A stretch of DNA of 32,375 nucleotides, taken from assembly GCA_977017575.1 (NCBI GenBank), contig CDRNVI010000134.1, positions 1 through 32,375 on the forward strand, written 5' to 3'. Source of the stretch: Paramoeba atlantica. Taxonomy: Eukaryota > Discosea. Positions 9,313 through 20,777 of this stretch are shown in pieces. Position 1 is the stretch's first letter; each line of letters opens with the position of its first letter. The translations under genes were made by a program, and so were the position numbers. Under the pieces are notes generated by a model. That model saw only the letters and a list, made by a program, of their open reading frames with translations, did no database searches and was not told where the DNA came from.

Positions 9313-9386
9313 TGCGGAGGAAGGGATTCGAACCCTCATCTTTTAACTCGACAGGTTAAAGCTTTAGCCTATTAAGCTACCTCCTT
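9313..9386 (-). tRNA. trnD(guc): tRNA-Asp (anticodon GUC)
   Basis: D-stem GCTT/AAGC, anticodon stem TTAAC/GTTAA with loop CTGTCGA, and T-stem GAGGG/CCCTT. The acceptor AAGGAGG/CCTCCGC pairs at 3-7 and is mismatched at 1 (A-C) and 2 (A-G). Editing to GC would restore it. Confidence 0.92.
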
Positions 9387-9399
9387 GTTATTATAATTA

Positions 9400-9470
9400 T
9401 CAGGACGATAGGATTTGAACCTATAACGTCTACACCCAAAATAGATATTTTACCTTTAAACTACATCCTT
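9400..9470 (-). tRNA. trnP(ugg): tRNA-Pro (anticodon UGG)
   Basis: D-stem GTTT/AAAT, anticodon stem TCTAT/GTAGA with loop TTTGGGT, and T-stem ATAGG/CCTAT. The acceptor AAGGATG/CGTCCTG pairs except for an A-G mismatch at position 1. Confidence 0.9.
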
Positions 9471-9504
9471 ATAAAAAATATTTTTTCTTTTTTTATACAT
9501 ACAA

Positions 9505-9578
9505 TACAGATGAGGGGACTCGAACCCCTAAAATTTAGTGCCTAAAACTAATATGTCTACCAATTCCATCACATCTAT
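9505..9578 (-). tRNA. trnL(uag): tRNA-Leu (anticodon UAG) with a short variable loop
   Basis: The Leu-type D-arm (GATGGAATTGGTAGACAT) and anticodon loop TTTAGGC on stem TTAGT/ACTAA identify it. The acceptor ATAGATG/CATCTGT is paired with one G-T. The variable region is only 5 nt, whereas tRNA-Leu normally has a long extra arm, as the UAA tRNA at 8684-8766 does. Confidence 0.88.
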
Positions 9579-9644
9579 CTTTACAAATTAATAAAAAAAT
9601 TTTAATAAAATATATATTTTATTAATTTTATTATTCTTAATTTA

Positions 9645-9717
9645 GGTAAGAAATGAGACTTGAACTCATACTATCGAAATCACAACTCGATGTGCTAACC
9701 TATTACACCATTCCATA
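9645..9717 (-). tRNA. trnH(gug): tRNA-His (anticodon GUG), acceptor mismatched at positions 1-3
   Basis: D-stem GTGT/GCAC, anticodon stem TCGAG/TTCGA with loop TTGTGAT, T-stem ATGAG/CTCAT, and discriminator C as expected for His. The acceptor TATGGAA/TTCTTAC pairs at 4-7 but is mismatched at 1, 2 and 3 (T-C, A-A, T-T). Editing to GTA would restore it. Confidence 0.9.
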
Positions 9718-9723
9718 TTTTTA

Positions 9724-9796
9724 TAGATAGTATAGGGCTCGAACCTATAACCCTCAGCTTAAAAGGCCGATGCTCTACCAATTGAGCTAACTATTT
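9724..9796 (-). tRNA. trnK(uuu): tRNA-Lys (anticodon UUU)
   Basis: D-stem GCTC/GAGC, anticodon stem TCGGC/GCTGA with loop CTTTTAA, and T-stem ATAGG/CCTAT. The acceptor AAATAGT/ACTATCT pairs except for A-C at position 2. Confidence 0.93.
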
Positions 9797-9805
9797 TTTT
9801 ATTTA

Positions 9806-9878
9806 TAACCCCAGATAGACTCGAACTATCAATTTGCACTTATCAAATGCATGTTTTAACCAATTAAACTATAGGTAT
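9806..9878 (-). tRNA. trnI(gau): tRNA-Ile (anticodon GAU)
   Basis: D-stem GTTT/AAAC, anticodon stem TGCAT/GTGCA with loop TTGATAA, and T-stem GATAG/CTATC. The acceptor ATACCTA/TGGGGTT pairs at 1 and 4-7, with mismatches at 2 (T-T) and 3 (A-G). Confidence 0.92.
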
Positions 9879-9905
9879 TTATTATATTTATATTAAATTT
9901 AAAAA

Positions 9906-9978
9906 AGTTAGGAAACGGACTCGAACCGATATCTATAGATTTGCAATCAATTATAATAACCATTTATACTATCCTTAA
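9906..9978 (-). tRNA. trnC(gca): tRNA-Cys (anticodon GCA)
   Basis: The anticodon loop TTGCAAA and discriminator U fit Cys. T-stem ATCGG/CCGTT has one mismatch. The acceptor TTAAGGA/TCCTAAC pairs at 4-7 and 2, with mismatches at 1 (T-C) and 3 (A-A). The anticodon stem also has one T-T. Confidence 0.87.
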
Positions 9979-9991
9979 AAAAAATTTTAAT

Positions 9992-10063
9992 ACTTAGGAG
10001 TAGGACTCGAACCTACACGATTTGCTGCCAAAAAACAATACTTTACCTTTCAGTCACCCTATT
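9992..10063 (-). tRNA. trnQ(uug): tRNA-Gln (anticodon UUG)
   Basis: D-stem ACT/AGT, anticodon stem TTGTT/AGCAA with loop TTTTGGC, and T-stem GTAGG/CCTAC. The acceptor AATAGGG/TCCTAAG pairs at 3-7 with mismatches at 1 (A-G) and 2 (A-A). Confidence 0.88.
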
Positions 10064-10095
10064 TTATTATATTTAATTATATCATCTATAATTAA

Positions 10096-10167
10096 CACAG
10101 TTGATAGGATTTGAACCTATGTCATTAGTTTTGAAGACTAATATGTTAACCACTACACTACAACTAT
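10096..10167 (-). tRNA. trnW(uca): tRNA-Trp (anticodon UCA), reads UGA and UGG
   Basis: D-stem GTGT/ACAT, anticodon stem TTAGT/ACTAA with loop CTTCAAA, T-stem ATAGG/CCTAT, and discriminator G. The acceptor ATAGTTG/CAACTGT is paired with one T-G. The UCA anticodon explains TGA as Trp throughout the mitochondrial genes. Confidence 0.93.
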
Positions 10168-10168
10168 T

Positions 10169-10242
10169 TATCCCCCATAGGACTTGAACCTATATCAGTA
10201 CCATTATGAGTGATATGTCTTAACCAATTAGACCAGAGGGAT
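10169..10242 (-). tRNA. second CAU tRNA: tRNA-Met, or tRNA-Ile with modified C34
   Basis: D-stem GTCT/AGAC, anticodon stem TATCA/TGGTA with loop CTCATAA, and T-stem ATAGG/CCTAT. The acceptor ATCCCTC/GGGGGAT is fully paired. Two CAU tRNAs in one genome are usually initiator/elongator Met or a lysidine-modified Ile. The G-rich acceptor and GGTTCAAGTCC T-arm resemble bacterial tRNA-Ile(CAU), but sequence alone does not decide. Confidence 0.88.
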
Positions 10243-10258
10243 TATATTAGTAAAATTA

Positions 10259-11921
<1,663 letters not shown>

Positions 11922-11933
11922 GTAAATTTATAC

Positions 11934-12797
11934 TAAATAAAAAATATTCTCTTTTCCATCTTTTAATTCTAATATAAGAGGAGCTACCATATCACTACCT
12001 CAACAATATATAATCATATATAAAAATAATCATACTACATCAACAAAATGTCAATATCAAGCTGCAAATTCAAAACCTAAATGGTGATTACGTGAAAAAT
12101 GTGATAAATATATACGATAAGTAGTCATACTTAAAGCTATAGTACCAACAATAACGTGAAAACCATGTAAACCAGTACAACAAAAAAAAGTTGAACCATA
12201 AACACCATCTGAAATATCAAAAGCAGAAACACTATATTCATAAAACTGAAAAGATAAAAATAATACAGCAAATACAATTGTAACAACCATAGTTAATAAA
12301 CATTTATCCATATATCCTTGTTTTAAATATAAATGTGCTAAAGTTAAAGTAGCACCTGATGTTAATAATAATAAAGTATTTAATAAAGGAATACCAAAAG
12401 GATCCATAATTATTTCACTCATTCCTACGGGAGGTCAACTACAATTTAATTCTACTGTAGGAAAAATACTTGAATGAAAAAAAGCTCAGAAAAAAGCTAC
12501 AAAAAGCATTACTTCTGAAAAAATAAAAAGTAAAAAGCTTATAATTAAGCTTGATTGAACTTGTTTAGTATGATGACCTTCATAACTTGCTTCAATTACT
12601 ATATCTCTAAATCATAAACATATAATAAATATTACCATAATTAAACCTATAAAAAATACAGGTACACCATAATAAAATCCTTGAAAAAAAGTTACTAAAC
12701 CTACTGGCATTGATAATGCAAACATAGATAATAATAAAGGTCATGGACTAATTGTTACAATATGTCAAAAATGAAAATGTTTAAATTTATTAATCAT
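11934..12797 (-). CDS. cox3: cytochrome c oxidase subunit III
   Basis: This integral membrane subunit of complex IV has 287 residues and ends at TAG. Diagnostic stretches are FHFWHIVTISPWPL at the N-terminus, FRDIVIEASYEGHHT, FSEVMLFVAFFWAFFHS, CTGLHGFHVIVG and, near the end, AAWYWHFVDVVWLFLY. Many Trp are TGA, which is why the gene is not one frame under the standard code. It continues about 20 residues past the usual C-terminus (after YCWGS). The frame is intact. It starts 3 nt after cox2 ends. Confidence 0.96.
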
Positions 12798-12800
12798 ATT

Positions 12801-13820
12801 TTATATACTATTTTCTTTATTTAAAAATTCTTTTATTGATAAATTAAGTTGATCTTGTCATCAATCATAGAAACCTCTAGTAAAAACAATAGCATTACTT
12901 CCATCTTCATAAAAATAATGATAATAATTTATTAGTTGATTAAACGAATTATTTCTAAAATCTTCACAAGCTAAACATAAATATGTAATATAATCTAATT
13001 TAGTTATACTATATATTTCAATAGGCATAAAACCATGATTTACACCACATAATTCACTACATTGACCATAAAAATGACCAATTCTATCTATAAATAAATT
13101 TACCTGATTTAACCTACCAGGACAAGCATCTATTTTTATACCTAATGAAGGGACAGCTCAACAATGTAATACATCACTAGCTGTTACATATACTTTTATA
13201 AAAGTATCTACAGGCAATACTACTGGATTTGTAGTTTCTAATAAACGTAAACCTTTATCTGATAATTCATTAGTAGGTACCATATAACTATCGAAACTAA
13301 ATTCAGCTATATTATTTGAAAAAGAACCTCCTAACTCTATATTTGTATTACTCGCAATATCATATACAATTTGAGGATTATCTAAACTAAATACAAAAGA
13401 ATAAGATCAATATCACTGATGTCCTGTAACTTTCATTGTTAACAGACTTACACCAGATATTTCCATAGCATATAATAAAGCAAAAGACGGTATTGCTATA
13501 GATATTAATATTAAACTTGGTATTATAATTCAAAGAGTTTCTAATAATGTATTATGCGAAATTCTTACATTATAAAAATTTTTTACTTTATTAAAAATCT
13601 CTAAATTACTATTATTATTTATTGTAAATGTACTTAAAGTGAAATAAATCATAGCAAAAGTAAATACAACAATAAAAACTAAAAAAAACATAATATGATT
13701 ATGCAAATCAATAATTCCTCGAGCTATAGTATTAGCTGGGTATTGAAAACCTAATTGTCCAGGTAAAGCATAATCTGCCTCTAAATTTGAAAAAATTATA
13801 TTATTTACAAAATTAATCAT
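12801..13820 (-). CDS. cox2: cytochrome c oxidase subunit II, with extended C-terminus
   Basis: This subunit carries the CuA centre that takes electrons from cytochrome c. Two N-terminal membrane segments (about residues 28-62 and 97-120) precede the cupredoxin domain. VTGHQWYWSYSF is the aromatic electron-entry stretch. [19 protein letters not shown] supplies a CuA His, and [18 protein letters not shown] gives the Cys-x3-Cys, His and Met ligands. The product has 339 residues, longer than the usual 230-260, with about 65 extra residues after the CuA site ending in [10 protein letters not shown]. Trp is mostly TGA. cox2 is not fused to cox1 as it is in Acanthamoeba and Dictyostelium. It starts 5 nt after atp1 ends. 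Confidence 0.95.
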
Positions 13821-13825
13821 TTTTT

Positions 13826-15325
13826 TTAAATATTAATACATCATTTATTATAAGAGCCTAAAAAACTTTCTAAAAAGTTATAATTTAGACCAACTTTATC
13901 AGGATGAATTACATCATTTAAAAATTGAAAAAAAGGTAATCAAAATAATTTTTTACTTTCTAAAACCATTTCTTCAAATACACCATTTATTTTATTTATA
14001 GCTAATTTATCAAAAAAACCTTTAGAACCTGCAAAAACTGATAATAAAGATAAATCTAATGAATAATTATTAAATCTACTTTGTACAAATAATTCAGTTA
14101 ATCTATAACCACGATCTAATAATTGTTGAGTAACAGGATCTATATCACAACCTAAACTAGCAAAACTTTCAACTTCTCTAAATTGGGCTAAACCAACCTT
14201 TAAAGAACCTGCTAATGATTTCATTAATTTAGGTTGTGCAGCTCCACCAACTCTACTAACCGATAAACCAACACTTACTGCTGGTCTTATACCTGAATAA
14301 AATTGTTCAGTATCTAAAAATATTTGACCATCTGTAATAGATATAACATTAGTTGGAATATAAGCCGAAACATCTCCTTCTAATGTTTCAATAACAGGTA
14401 AACCGGTTATTGAACCTGAACCTAATTTAGTAGATAATTTAGAAGATCTTTCTAATAATCTAGAATGTAAATAAAAAACATCTCCTGGATAAGCTTCTCT
14501 ACCTGGTGGTCTTCTTAATAATAAAGACATTTGTCTATAAGCGGCAGCATGTTTAGTTAAATCATCATATATAATGACACAATGTTTTTTATTATCTCTA
14601 AAATACTCACTTATAGAAGTACCTACATAAGGTGCTAAATATTGTAATGATGCAGATTCAGAAGCAAATGCACTTACAATAACTGTATATTGCGCTGATT
14701 GAAATGATTGTAAAGTACTAAATATTCTAGCAGCTGTTGATTTTTTTTGACCAATAGCTACATAAACACAATATAAATTAACATTTTTAAAATCAACATT
14801 ATTATTATAATTTAATTGATTAATAATAGTATCGACAGCTATAGAAGTTTTACCTGTTTGTCTATCACCAATAATTAATTCACGTTGACCACGACCTATA
14901 GGAATTAAAGAATCTATAGATTTCATACCTGTTAACATAGGTTCATGAACAGATTGTCTAGCGATAATACCTACTGCTTTTTGCTCAACATTTTTAACTT
15001 CTGTTGCAGCAATAGCTGTATCATTATCTATAGGCTCACCTATAGCATTAATAACTCTACCTAATAATTTAGAAGAAATATTAATAGTCATTAATTTACC
15101 TGTATTTTTGACTCGAACCCCTTGTTTAATTAATTGTTCATTACCAAAAATAACAGAACTAATTTCATTTTCAGCTAAGTTTAATGCTAATCCTTTAGCA
15201 CCACTAGAAAATTCTAAAACTTCTCCTGCTTTAGCGTTTTCTAATCCTTTAATTGTTGCAATACCATCCTTAACTTTAATTACAATTCCAAAATAAATAT
15301 TATTTTGCTGATTATTAGCGTCCAT
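13826..15325 (-). CDS. atp1: ATP synthase F1 subunit alpha
   Basis: This is the non-catalytic nucleotide-binding subunit of the F1 head, on the matrix side. The Walker A motif is GDRQTGKTS, then [14 protein letters not shown] (Walker B region), [17 protein letters not shown] and the family signature [17 protein letters not shown]. The standard-code frame appears to stop at 13940 but that codon is TGA (Trp). Reading through adds about 38 residues ([13 protein letters not shown]...) to a TAA at 13826, for 499 residues, close to the usual 500-510. The frame is intact. Retention of atp1 in mtDNA is seen in amoebozoans, jakobids, plants and some others, and is absent in animals and most fungi. Confidence 0.97.
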
Positions 15326-15440
15326 AATTATTTATCTTAAAATACATAATTATTATTATAATAAATTTATGTGTAATAACGATAAATAAACACACAAAAC
15401 AAAAAAAGATCAAGTTTAAAGATATTATTATTTTAATAAA
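15326..15440. other. spacer between rps4 and atp1
   Basis: 115 nt of AT-rich sequence, one of the longer gaps in the protein-coding block. There is no tRNA fold and no frame with recognisable content. It could hold processing signals. Confidence 0.4.
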
Positions 15441-16154
15441 TTAAAAATAATATCTTGTATAAAAATTCATTATATTTAAAAAAGTATAAGAAGTAACCGG
15501 AGCAAAAAAAGGTACATCATATATATTAAGACTTATAAATTTAAAAACAAAATTATTATAATCATATTCAATATAATTAGGTATAATACTTCGAGATCAA
15601 TTTTTTGTTTTTATATTATAATATAATTTTTTTTTAAAATATAATATTTTTTTTTTATTTAAAGTTAATATATCACCTTTTTTTAAATTATATTGTGGAT
15701 TAATTATAATATTATTATTAACAATAATATTACCATTAAATATTCATTGTCTAGCTGATCTAACACTTTTAACTAAATGTAATCTATAAACTAATACATC
15801 TAATCTAGATTCCATCATATAAATAAAATAACTTAAAGCATATTTTTTTTTAAAACTTTTTTTTATGATTTTTTTTATATTTTTAATACTTAAAAAACCA
15901 TAAAAAATTCTAAATTGTCTTCGTAAAATAAAATATTTACCATATCTAGTTCTTCTTCTAAAATATACAGGTTTCTCAAAATTATTAATCCTATAAAAAT
16001 TTATTCTTTTATTATATTTAAATTTTTTTATTTTTAATAATTTAATAATATAATTTCTAATTAATAATAATTTTCTATTTAATATTATTCTACCTCAAAG
16101 ATCTCTTTTATAAACTCTTATTAAATTTAATTTTTTATAATTTACTTTTAACAT
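15441..16154 (-). CDS. rps4: mitochondrial ribosomal protein S4
   Basis: This primary 16S-type rRNA-binding protein of the small mitoribosomal subunit has 237 residues in one frame when TGA is Trp. The N-terminal basic domain (RRRTRYGKYFILRRQFRIFYG) leads to the S4 RNA-binding domain, ESRLDVLVYRLHLVKSVRSARQ, followed by NGNIIVNN and NLKKGDIL, the standard S4 order. A C-terminal extension runs to a TAA at 15441. Only the S4 core is conserved; the rest is Lys/Asn-rich. The start overlaps the end of the upstream rps2-like gene by 7 nt. Confidence 0.9.
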
Positions 16155-16753
16155 TTTTTAAATAAAATTCTATTTTGCTTATATATATATTTTCATAAAT
16201 TATATATAATTAAAGAATTATTAACCATAATATTATAACAAATATGAATATCCTTTTCTAAAAATGATGTGTTTTTTATAGATAATATTTTATATTCTAA
16301 AAATATTTTAAAAAAATTATTATAATCTTTTCAACTATCTTTTGACATAAATACTATATCAGGTAACCTTTTTGATCTATAATTAACTATATTTTTATAA
16401 TGTTTTCGACCTTTTTTAATAAACATATAAAAATTAGATATAAAACCATAAATTTTATCTAAATATACCATATAAAAATTTTTTATTTTTACTCTTTTTA
16501 ATGAAGTATTAATTATATTACTATCTGATAATAAACATAATAAAGATATACCTAATTTAGTTGAAATATAATTAATTATATTAATTATATTTTTTATATT
16601 AAAAAATATAGAAACAATATCTATAATTACATAATTATGTAATTTACATCAACCAATTATATTATTAATTTGTTGTCTACCTCATTTATTTTTTTTATGT
16701 AAAGATATATTATAATTACTTGAAATTAACTGATTTAAATATAAATACTTCAT
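16148..16753 (-). CDS. rps2: probable mitochondrial ribosomal protein S2
   Basis: This frame of 201 residues is open only when TGA is Trp. The pattern fits S2: an N-terminal NISLHKKNKWGRQQINNII, where S2 usually has a GHxxxxWNP..YI type segment, then LHNYVIIDIVS for RNxxxIIDL, and SKRLPDIVFMS for the conserved LPDxxxxxD strand. Near the end ICYNIMVNN resembles the S2 segment Y-x-IPxN. Similarity is weak and I am calling it by order of features, not by strong identity. It overlaps rps4 by 7 nt and starts 12 nt after nad2 ends, so it is co-transcribed with rps4. Confidence 0.6.
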
Positions 16754-16765
16754 AAATTATTATTA

Positions 16766-18260
16766 TTATATTATATAATTTAAATATTCTAATAAAAAAG
16801 GCAATAATAATATAAAAATCGAATTTACTACAAATAATATAACAATTATGTAAGCATAACTTCTTTTTAAAGGAGTTAAAAAAAATCAATAAAAACTATT
16901 ATTAAACATAATAATTTTTATTAACCTTAAATAATAAAAACAACTAACTACACTAAATAAAAGTCCAATTACTACTAATAAATAATAATTTTGTTTTAAT
17001 GCACTAATGAAAATAAAAAATTTACTGAAAAATCCAGCTAATGGTGGTATTCCTGCTAATGAAAATATAGCTATTAATAAAATTATAAATAATAAATTAT
17101 TAGATTTTATAATATATAAAAATTGATATATAGTATTAATCCCTTTATAATTATTAAATTTAAATATATTTAATCATATTATTAAAATATTTATTAAAGC
17201 TAAAATATAAATTATTATATATAAAGTTAAAGTCAATACATCATTTAATATTAAAATTAATAATATAAAACCCATATGATTAATAGAACTGTAAGCTATT
17301 AATCTTGAAAATTTTTTAGATTGTAAAGCCCCTAATATACCTATAAATCAAGATAATAGTATAAATATTAAAAAAAATATTTGTCAGTCGATTAAATCTT
17401 TTATTAAAATTATAGAATATATTTTTCAAAAAATATATTAATATAGCCAATTTAGGCAATAATGCAAAAATAGCTAATACTATTTTCAAAGAACCTTCAT
17501 AAATATCTGGTAATCATATATGAAACGGAGGTATAGCTAATTTGAAAAATAATCCTATATTAATAAATAATAAACCTATAAATATATAAGAATCCCAATT
17601 TATATTATATAAACCTAATTCAAATAATTTTGATAAATCATAAAAATTAGTAAATCCAGTTACACCATATATAATTGCTATACCTACTATTAATAAACTT
17701 GATGAAAATGATCCTAATATAAAATATTTTAAACCAGCTTCTATAGAACTATTCTTATTTCTATTTATTGCCGCTAAAATATAAAAACATAAACTTTGTA
17801 ATTCGATAGAAAGATATGCTGTAATAAAATCATATGATAATAATAAAGTTATCATACCAATAAAAGATAATAACATTAATATATAAAATTCAAATATTAA
17901 TAATTTATTTAATCTCATATAATTATAAGAAGTAACTAATAATATAATCATAATTATTGACAATAAATTTTTATAAAAAAAAATTATACCGTCACTATAT
18001 AATAAATAAGATGAAATAATAAAATTATTATCTATATTATTAATATTTAATAATATAAATAATATTAATATAAATACCAATAAATTAATAGTACAATAAA
18101 CTAATTTTATATATTTATATACATTAATATTTGAATAAAAAATAATAAATACTAAAATTAATAAAACACCAGAAATTAAAAATATTTCTGGTAATAAATA
18201 TTTAATATCATTATATATAGAATGATATTCCTGATTTTTAAAAATAATTGTAAAATTCAT
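16766..18260 (-). CDS. nad2: NADH dehydrogenase subunit 2, one apparent homopolymer frame break
   Basis: This is an antiporter-like proton-pumping subunit of complex I. It has many membrane helices, with FEFYILMLLSFIGMITLL, SYDFITAYLSIELQSLCFYIL and EAGLKYFILGSFSSSLL diagnostic for Nad2, then FFKLAIPPFHIWLPDIYEG and the later SKKFSRLIAYSSINHMGF. The frame shifts by one in the A6 run at 17428-17433 (plus strand), apparently an extra base, between LPKLAILIY and the segment KDLIDWQIFF. Allowing for it, the product is 497 residues, normal. It starts 11 nt after nad4 ends. Confidence 0.95.
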
Positions 18261-18271
18261 AATAATTAAAT

Positions 18272-19744
18272 TTAAATAAGTGATAAAATTGATAGATAAG
18301 TTACATTAAAAATTAAATCAGGATAAAAACCTAATAAAAAATTTAAAAAAATAAATGGTAATATTAAAAAGAATTCTCTTTTAGTAATATCTGAAAATTT
18401 TATAAATCATTTTTTATAATAAAAATTATTATAAATCATTATATTATAATTTTTTATTTCACCGAAAATTAATCTATTATATAACCATATTGAATAAACA
18501 GCTGCAAAAACAACACTAGTAAATAATAATAATGAAATTTTTATATTTCATAAAAAAACTCCTATTAATATTAAAATTTCACCAATAAAACCACTTGTTC
18601 CAGGGAAGCCCATATTACTTAAAGAAAAAATCATAAATATTACAGCAAATATAGGCATAACTTGTACTAAACCTCCATAATAATATAATATACGACTATG
18701 ATAACGATCATATAAAACACCTATGCAAAAAAATAAAGAACTTGATATTATACCATGACTAATCATTAAGAATAAACTACCTTGTAAACCTTCTAAATTA
18801 TTAGCAAATAAACCTATTATTGCAAAATTCATATGTACAACAGATGAATATGCTATTATTTTTTTCAAATCTATTTGTCTAATTGTTACTAACGAACCGT
18901 ATATAACACTAATTATACAAATAACTATAACTAAAGGTGAAAAAAATTTCATTCCATAAGGAAATAAAGGTAATAAAAATCTTAAAAAACCATAAGTACC
19001 TAATTTTAATAAAATACCAGCTAATAAGATAGAACCTGTTGTAGGTGCTTCGACATGAGCTTCTGGTAATCATATATGAAAAGGTATCATTGGTACTTTT
19101 ATAGCAAATGCTATAAAAAAACCTAATCATAATATTAATTGTCGTTGATCAGAAAATTCAATATATTTAATTATATTTCAATTTGTAGAACCTACATGTA
19201 AGTAAATTATTAAAAAAGATACTAACATAAATATTGATCCAAAAAAAGTATATAAAAAAAATTGATAAACAGCATGAATTTTTCGTTGTCTTGAACCTCA
19301 TATACCTATAATAAAAAACATAGGTATTAAAACACCTTCAAAAAATATATAAAAAAAAAATATATCTAAACAACAAAAAATACAAAAAACTAAAAATTCT
19401 AATATAAATAAAGTAATAGTAAAATCTTTATTACGATATTTCACACTTTCTCAATTTACTAATAACGAAATAGGTAAAAGTAAACTCATTAATAATATAA
19501 AAAAAATAGAAATACCATCTATACCTATACTAAAATCCATACCAGGATAATAACTAATACTTGATTGAAATTGAATATACGAATAATATATATTAAAATT
19601 ACCTAATAATTTAATACAATAAAAAAAAATTATTATACTAAATAATAAAGATAATTGTTTTAATAATATAATTTTTTTCTTAGGTATTAAACTTAAAATA
19701 AACGCAAAAAATAATGGTAAAAAAAGTAAAATTTTTAATAACAT
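18272..19744 (-). CDS. nad4: NADH dehydrogenase subunit 4
   Basis: This is an antiporter-like subunit of complex I with 490 residues and intact frame when TGA is Trp. GMDFSIGIDGISIFFILL near residue 70 and the central KKIIAYSSVVHMNFAIIGLF are the Nad4 signatures. LFLMISHGIISSSLFFCIGVLYDR, with the helix-breaking histidine region, and NMGFPGTSGFIGE complete the set. It ends LSILSLI at a TAA at 18272. At least one Trp is TGG (SIWLYN), so both Trp codons are in use. It starts 33 nt after nad1 ends. Confidence 0.97.
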
Positions 19745-19777
19745 TCAAAATTTTTTATATTTTATTATTCTAAAAAA

Positions 19778-20764
19778 TTAAGGTAAAAAATCAAAACCAA
19801 TCATTATACCTGCATAGAAAACTAATAAACCTAATGATAACGGTAAAAATACTTTTCAACCTAATATCATTAATTGATCATATCTATATCTAGGTAACAT
19901 GGCTCTTATTACTATAAATAAAAATATCATTAAAACAATTTTTATTGTAAATCATACTATAGGCGGTAAAAAAAAATTAAAATTAAAAGGTGGTAATCAA
20001 CCTCCTAAAAATAAAATTACATTTAATGCACTCATTAATATAATATTAGCATATTCACCGATAAAAAAAAAAGCAAATCCTACTGATGAATATTCTACAT
20101 TATAACCAGAAACTAATTCTGCTTCTGCCTCAGGTAAATCAAAAGGGTGTCTATTAGTTTCTGCAACAGAAGATATAAAAAATAATAAAAATAAAGGAAA
20201 AAATGGTATAATAAATCAAATATCCTCTTGAGCTAATACTATATTACTTAAATTTAAAGAACCTACACCTATTAGAAGAGTTATTAATATTATACCTATA
20301 GATACTTCATAAGATATCATTTGTGCAGCAGATCTAAGAGCACCTAAAAATGCATATTTTGAATTACTAGCTCAACCAGCTATAATAACACCATATACAC
20401 TTAAAGAAGAAATACCCAAAATAAACAAAACTCCTATATTAATATTAGATATTACTACATTTTCATCAAAAGGTATTAATATTCAATTTATTAAACTTAA
20501 TAATAATGTTAATATTGGAGCTGCTATATACATTAAATAATTTGAATTTACCGGTATAACAGGTTCTTTTATCATTAATTTTAAACCATCGGCAAAAGGT
20601 TGCAAAATACCTAAAAAACCTACTTTTATAGGACCTTGTCTTCGTTGTATATAACCCATAACTTTTCTTTCAAAAACTGTAAAAATAGCTACAGTTACTA
20701 ATACAGGTACTATTAAAATTAAATATTTTAATATTGTTATAATTAAAGTTAACAAAAAATTCAT
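19778..20764 (-). CDS. nad1: NADH dehydrogenase subunit 1
   Basis: This is the quinone-site membrane subunit of complex I, 328 residues and intact. [18 protein letters not shown] and [19 protein letters not shown] are the loop sequences lining the quinone tunnel. [24 protein letters not shown] and [22 protein letters not shown] are near-invariant. [18 protein letters not shown] closes it. Trp codons such as the W of GWASNSK are TGA. It starts 13 nt after nad11 ends. Confidence 0.98.
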
Positions 20765-20777
20765 ATTTTAAAATCTT

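Noticed and set aside
18909-19130. Short minus-strand frame rich in Ser/Tyr inside nad4
   Set aside because: It lies in a different frame wholly within conserved nad4 sequence, so it is a shadow.
19899-20105. Plus-strand 68-codon frame
   Set aside because: It lies opposite nad1, which is clearly coding on the minus strand; no plus-strand mitochondrial gene is otherwise seen.
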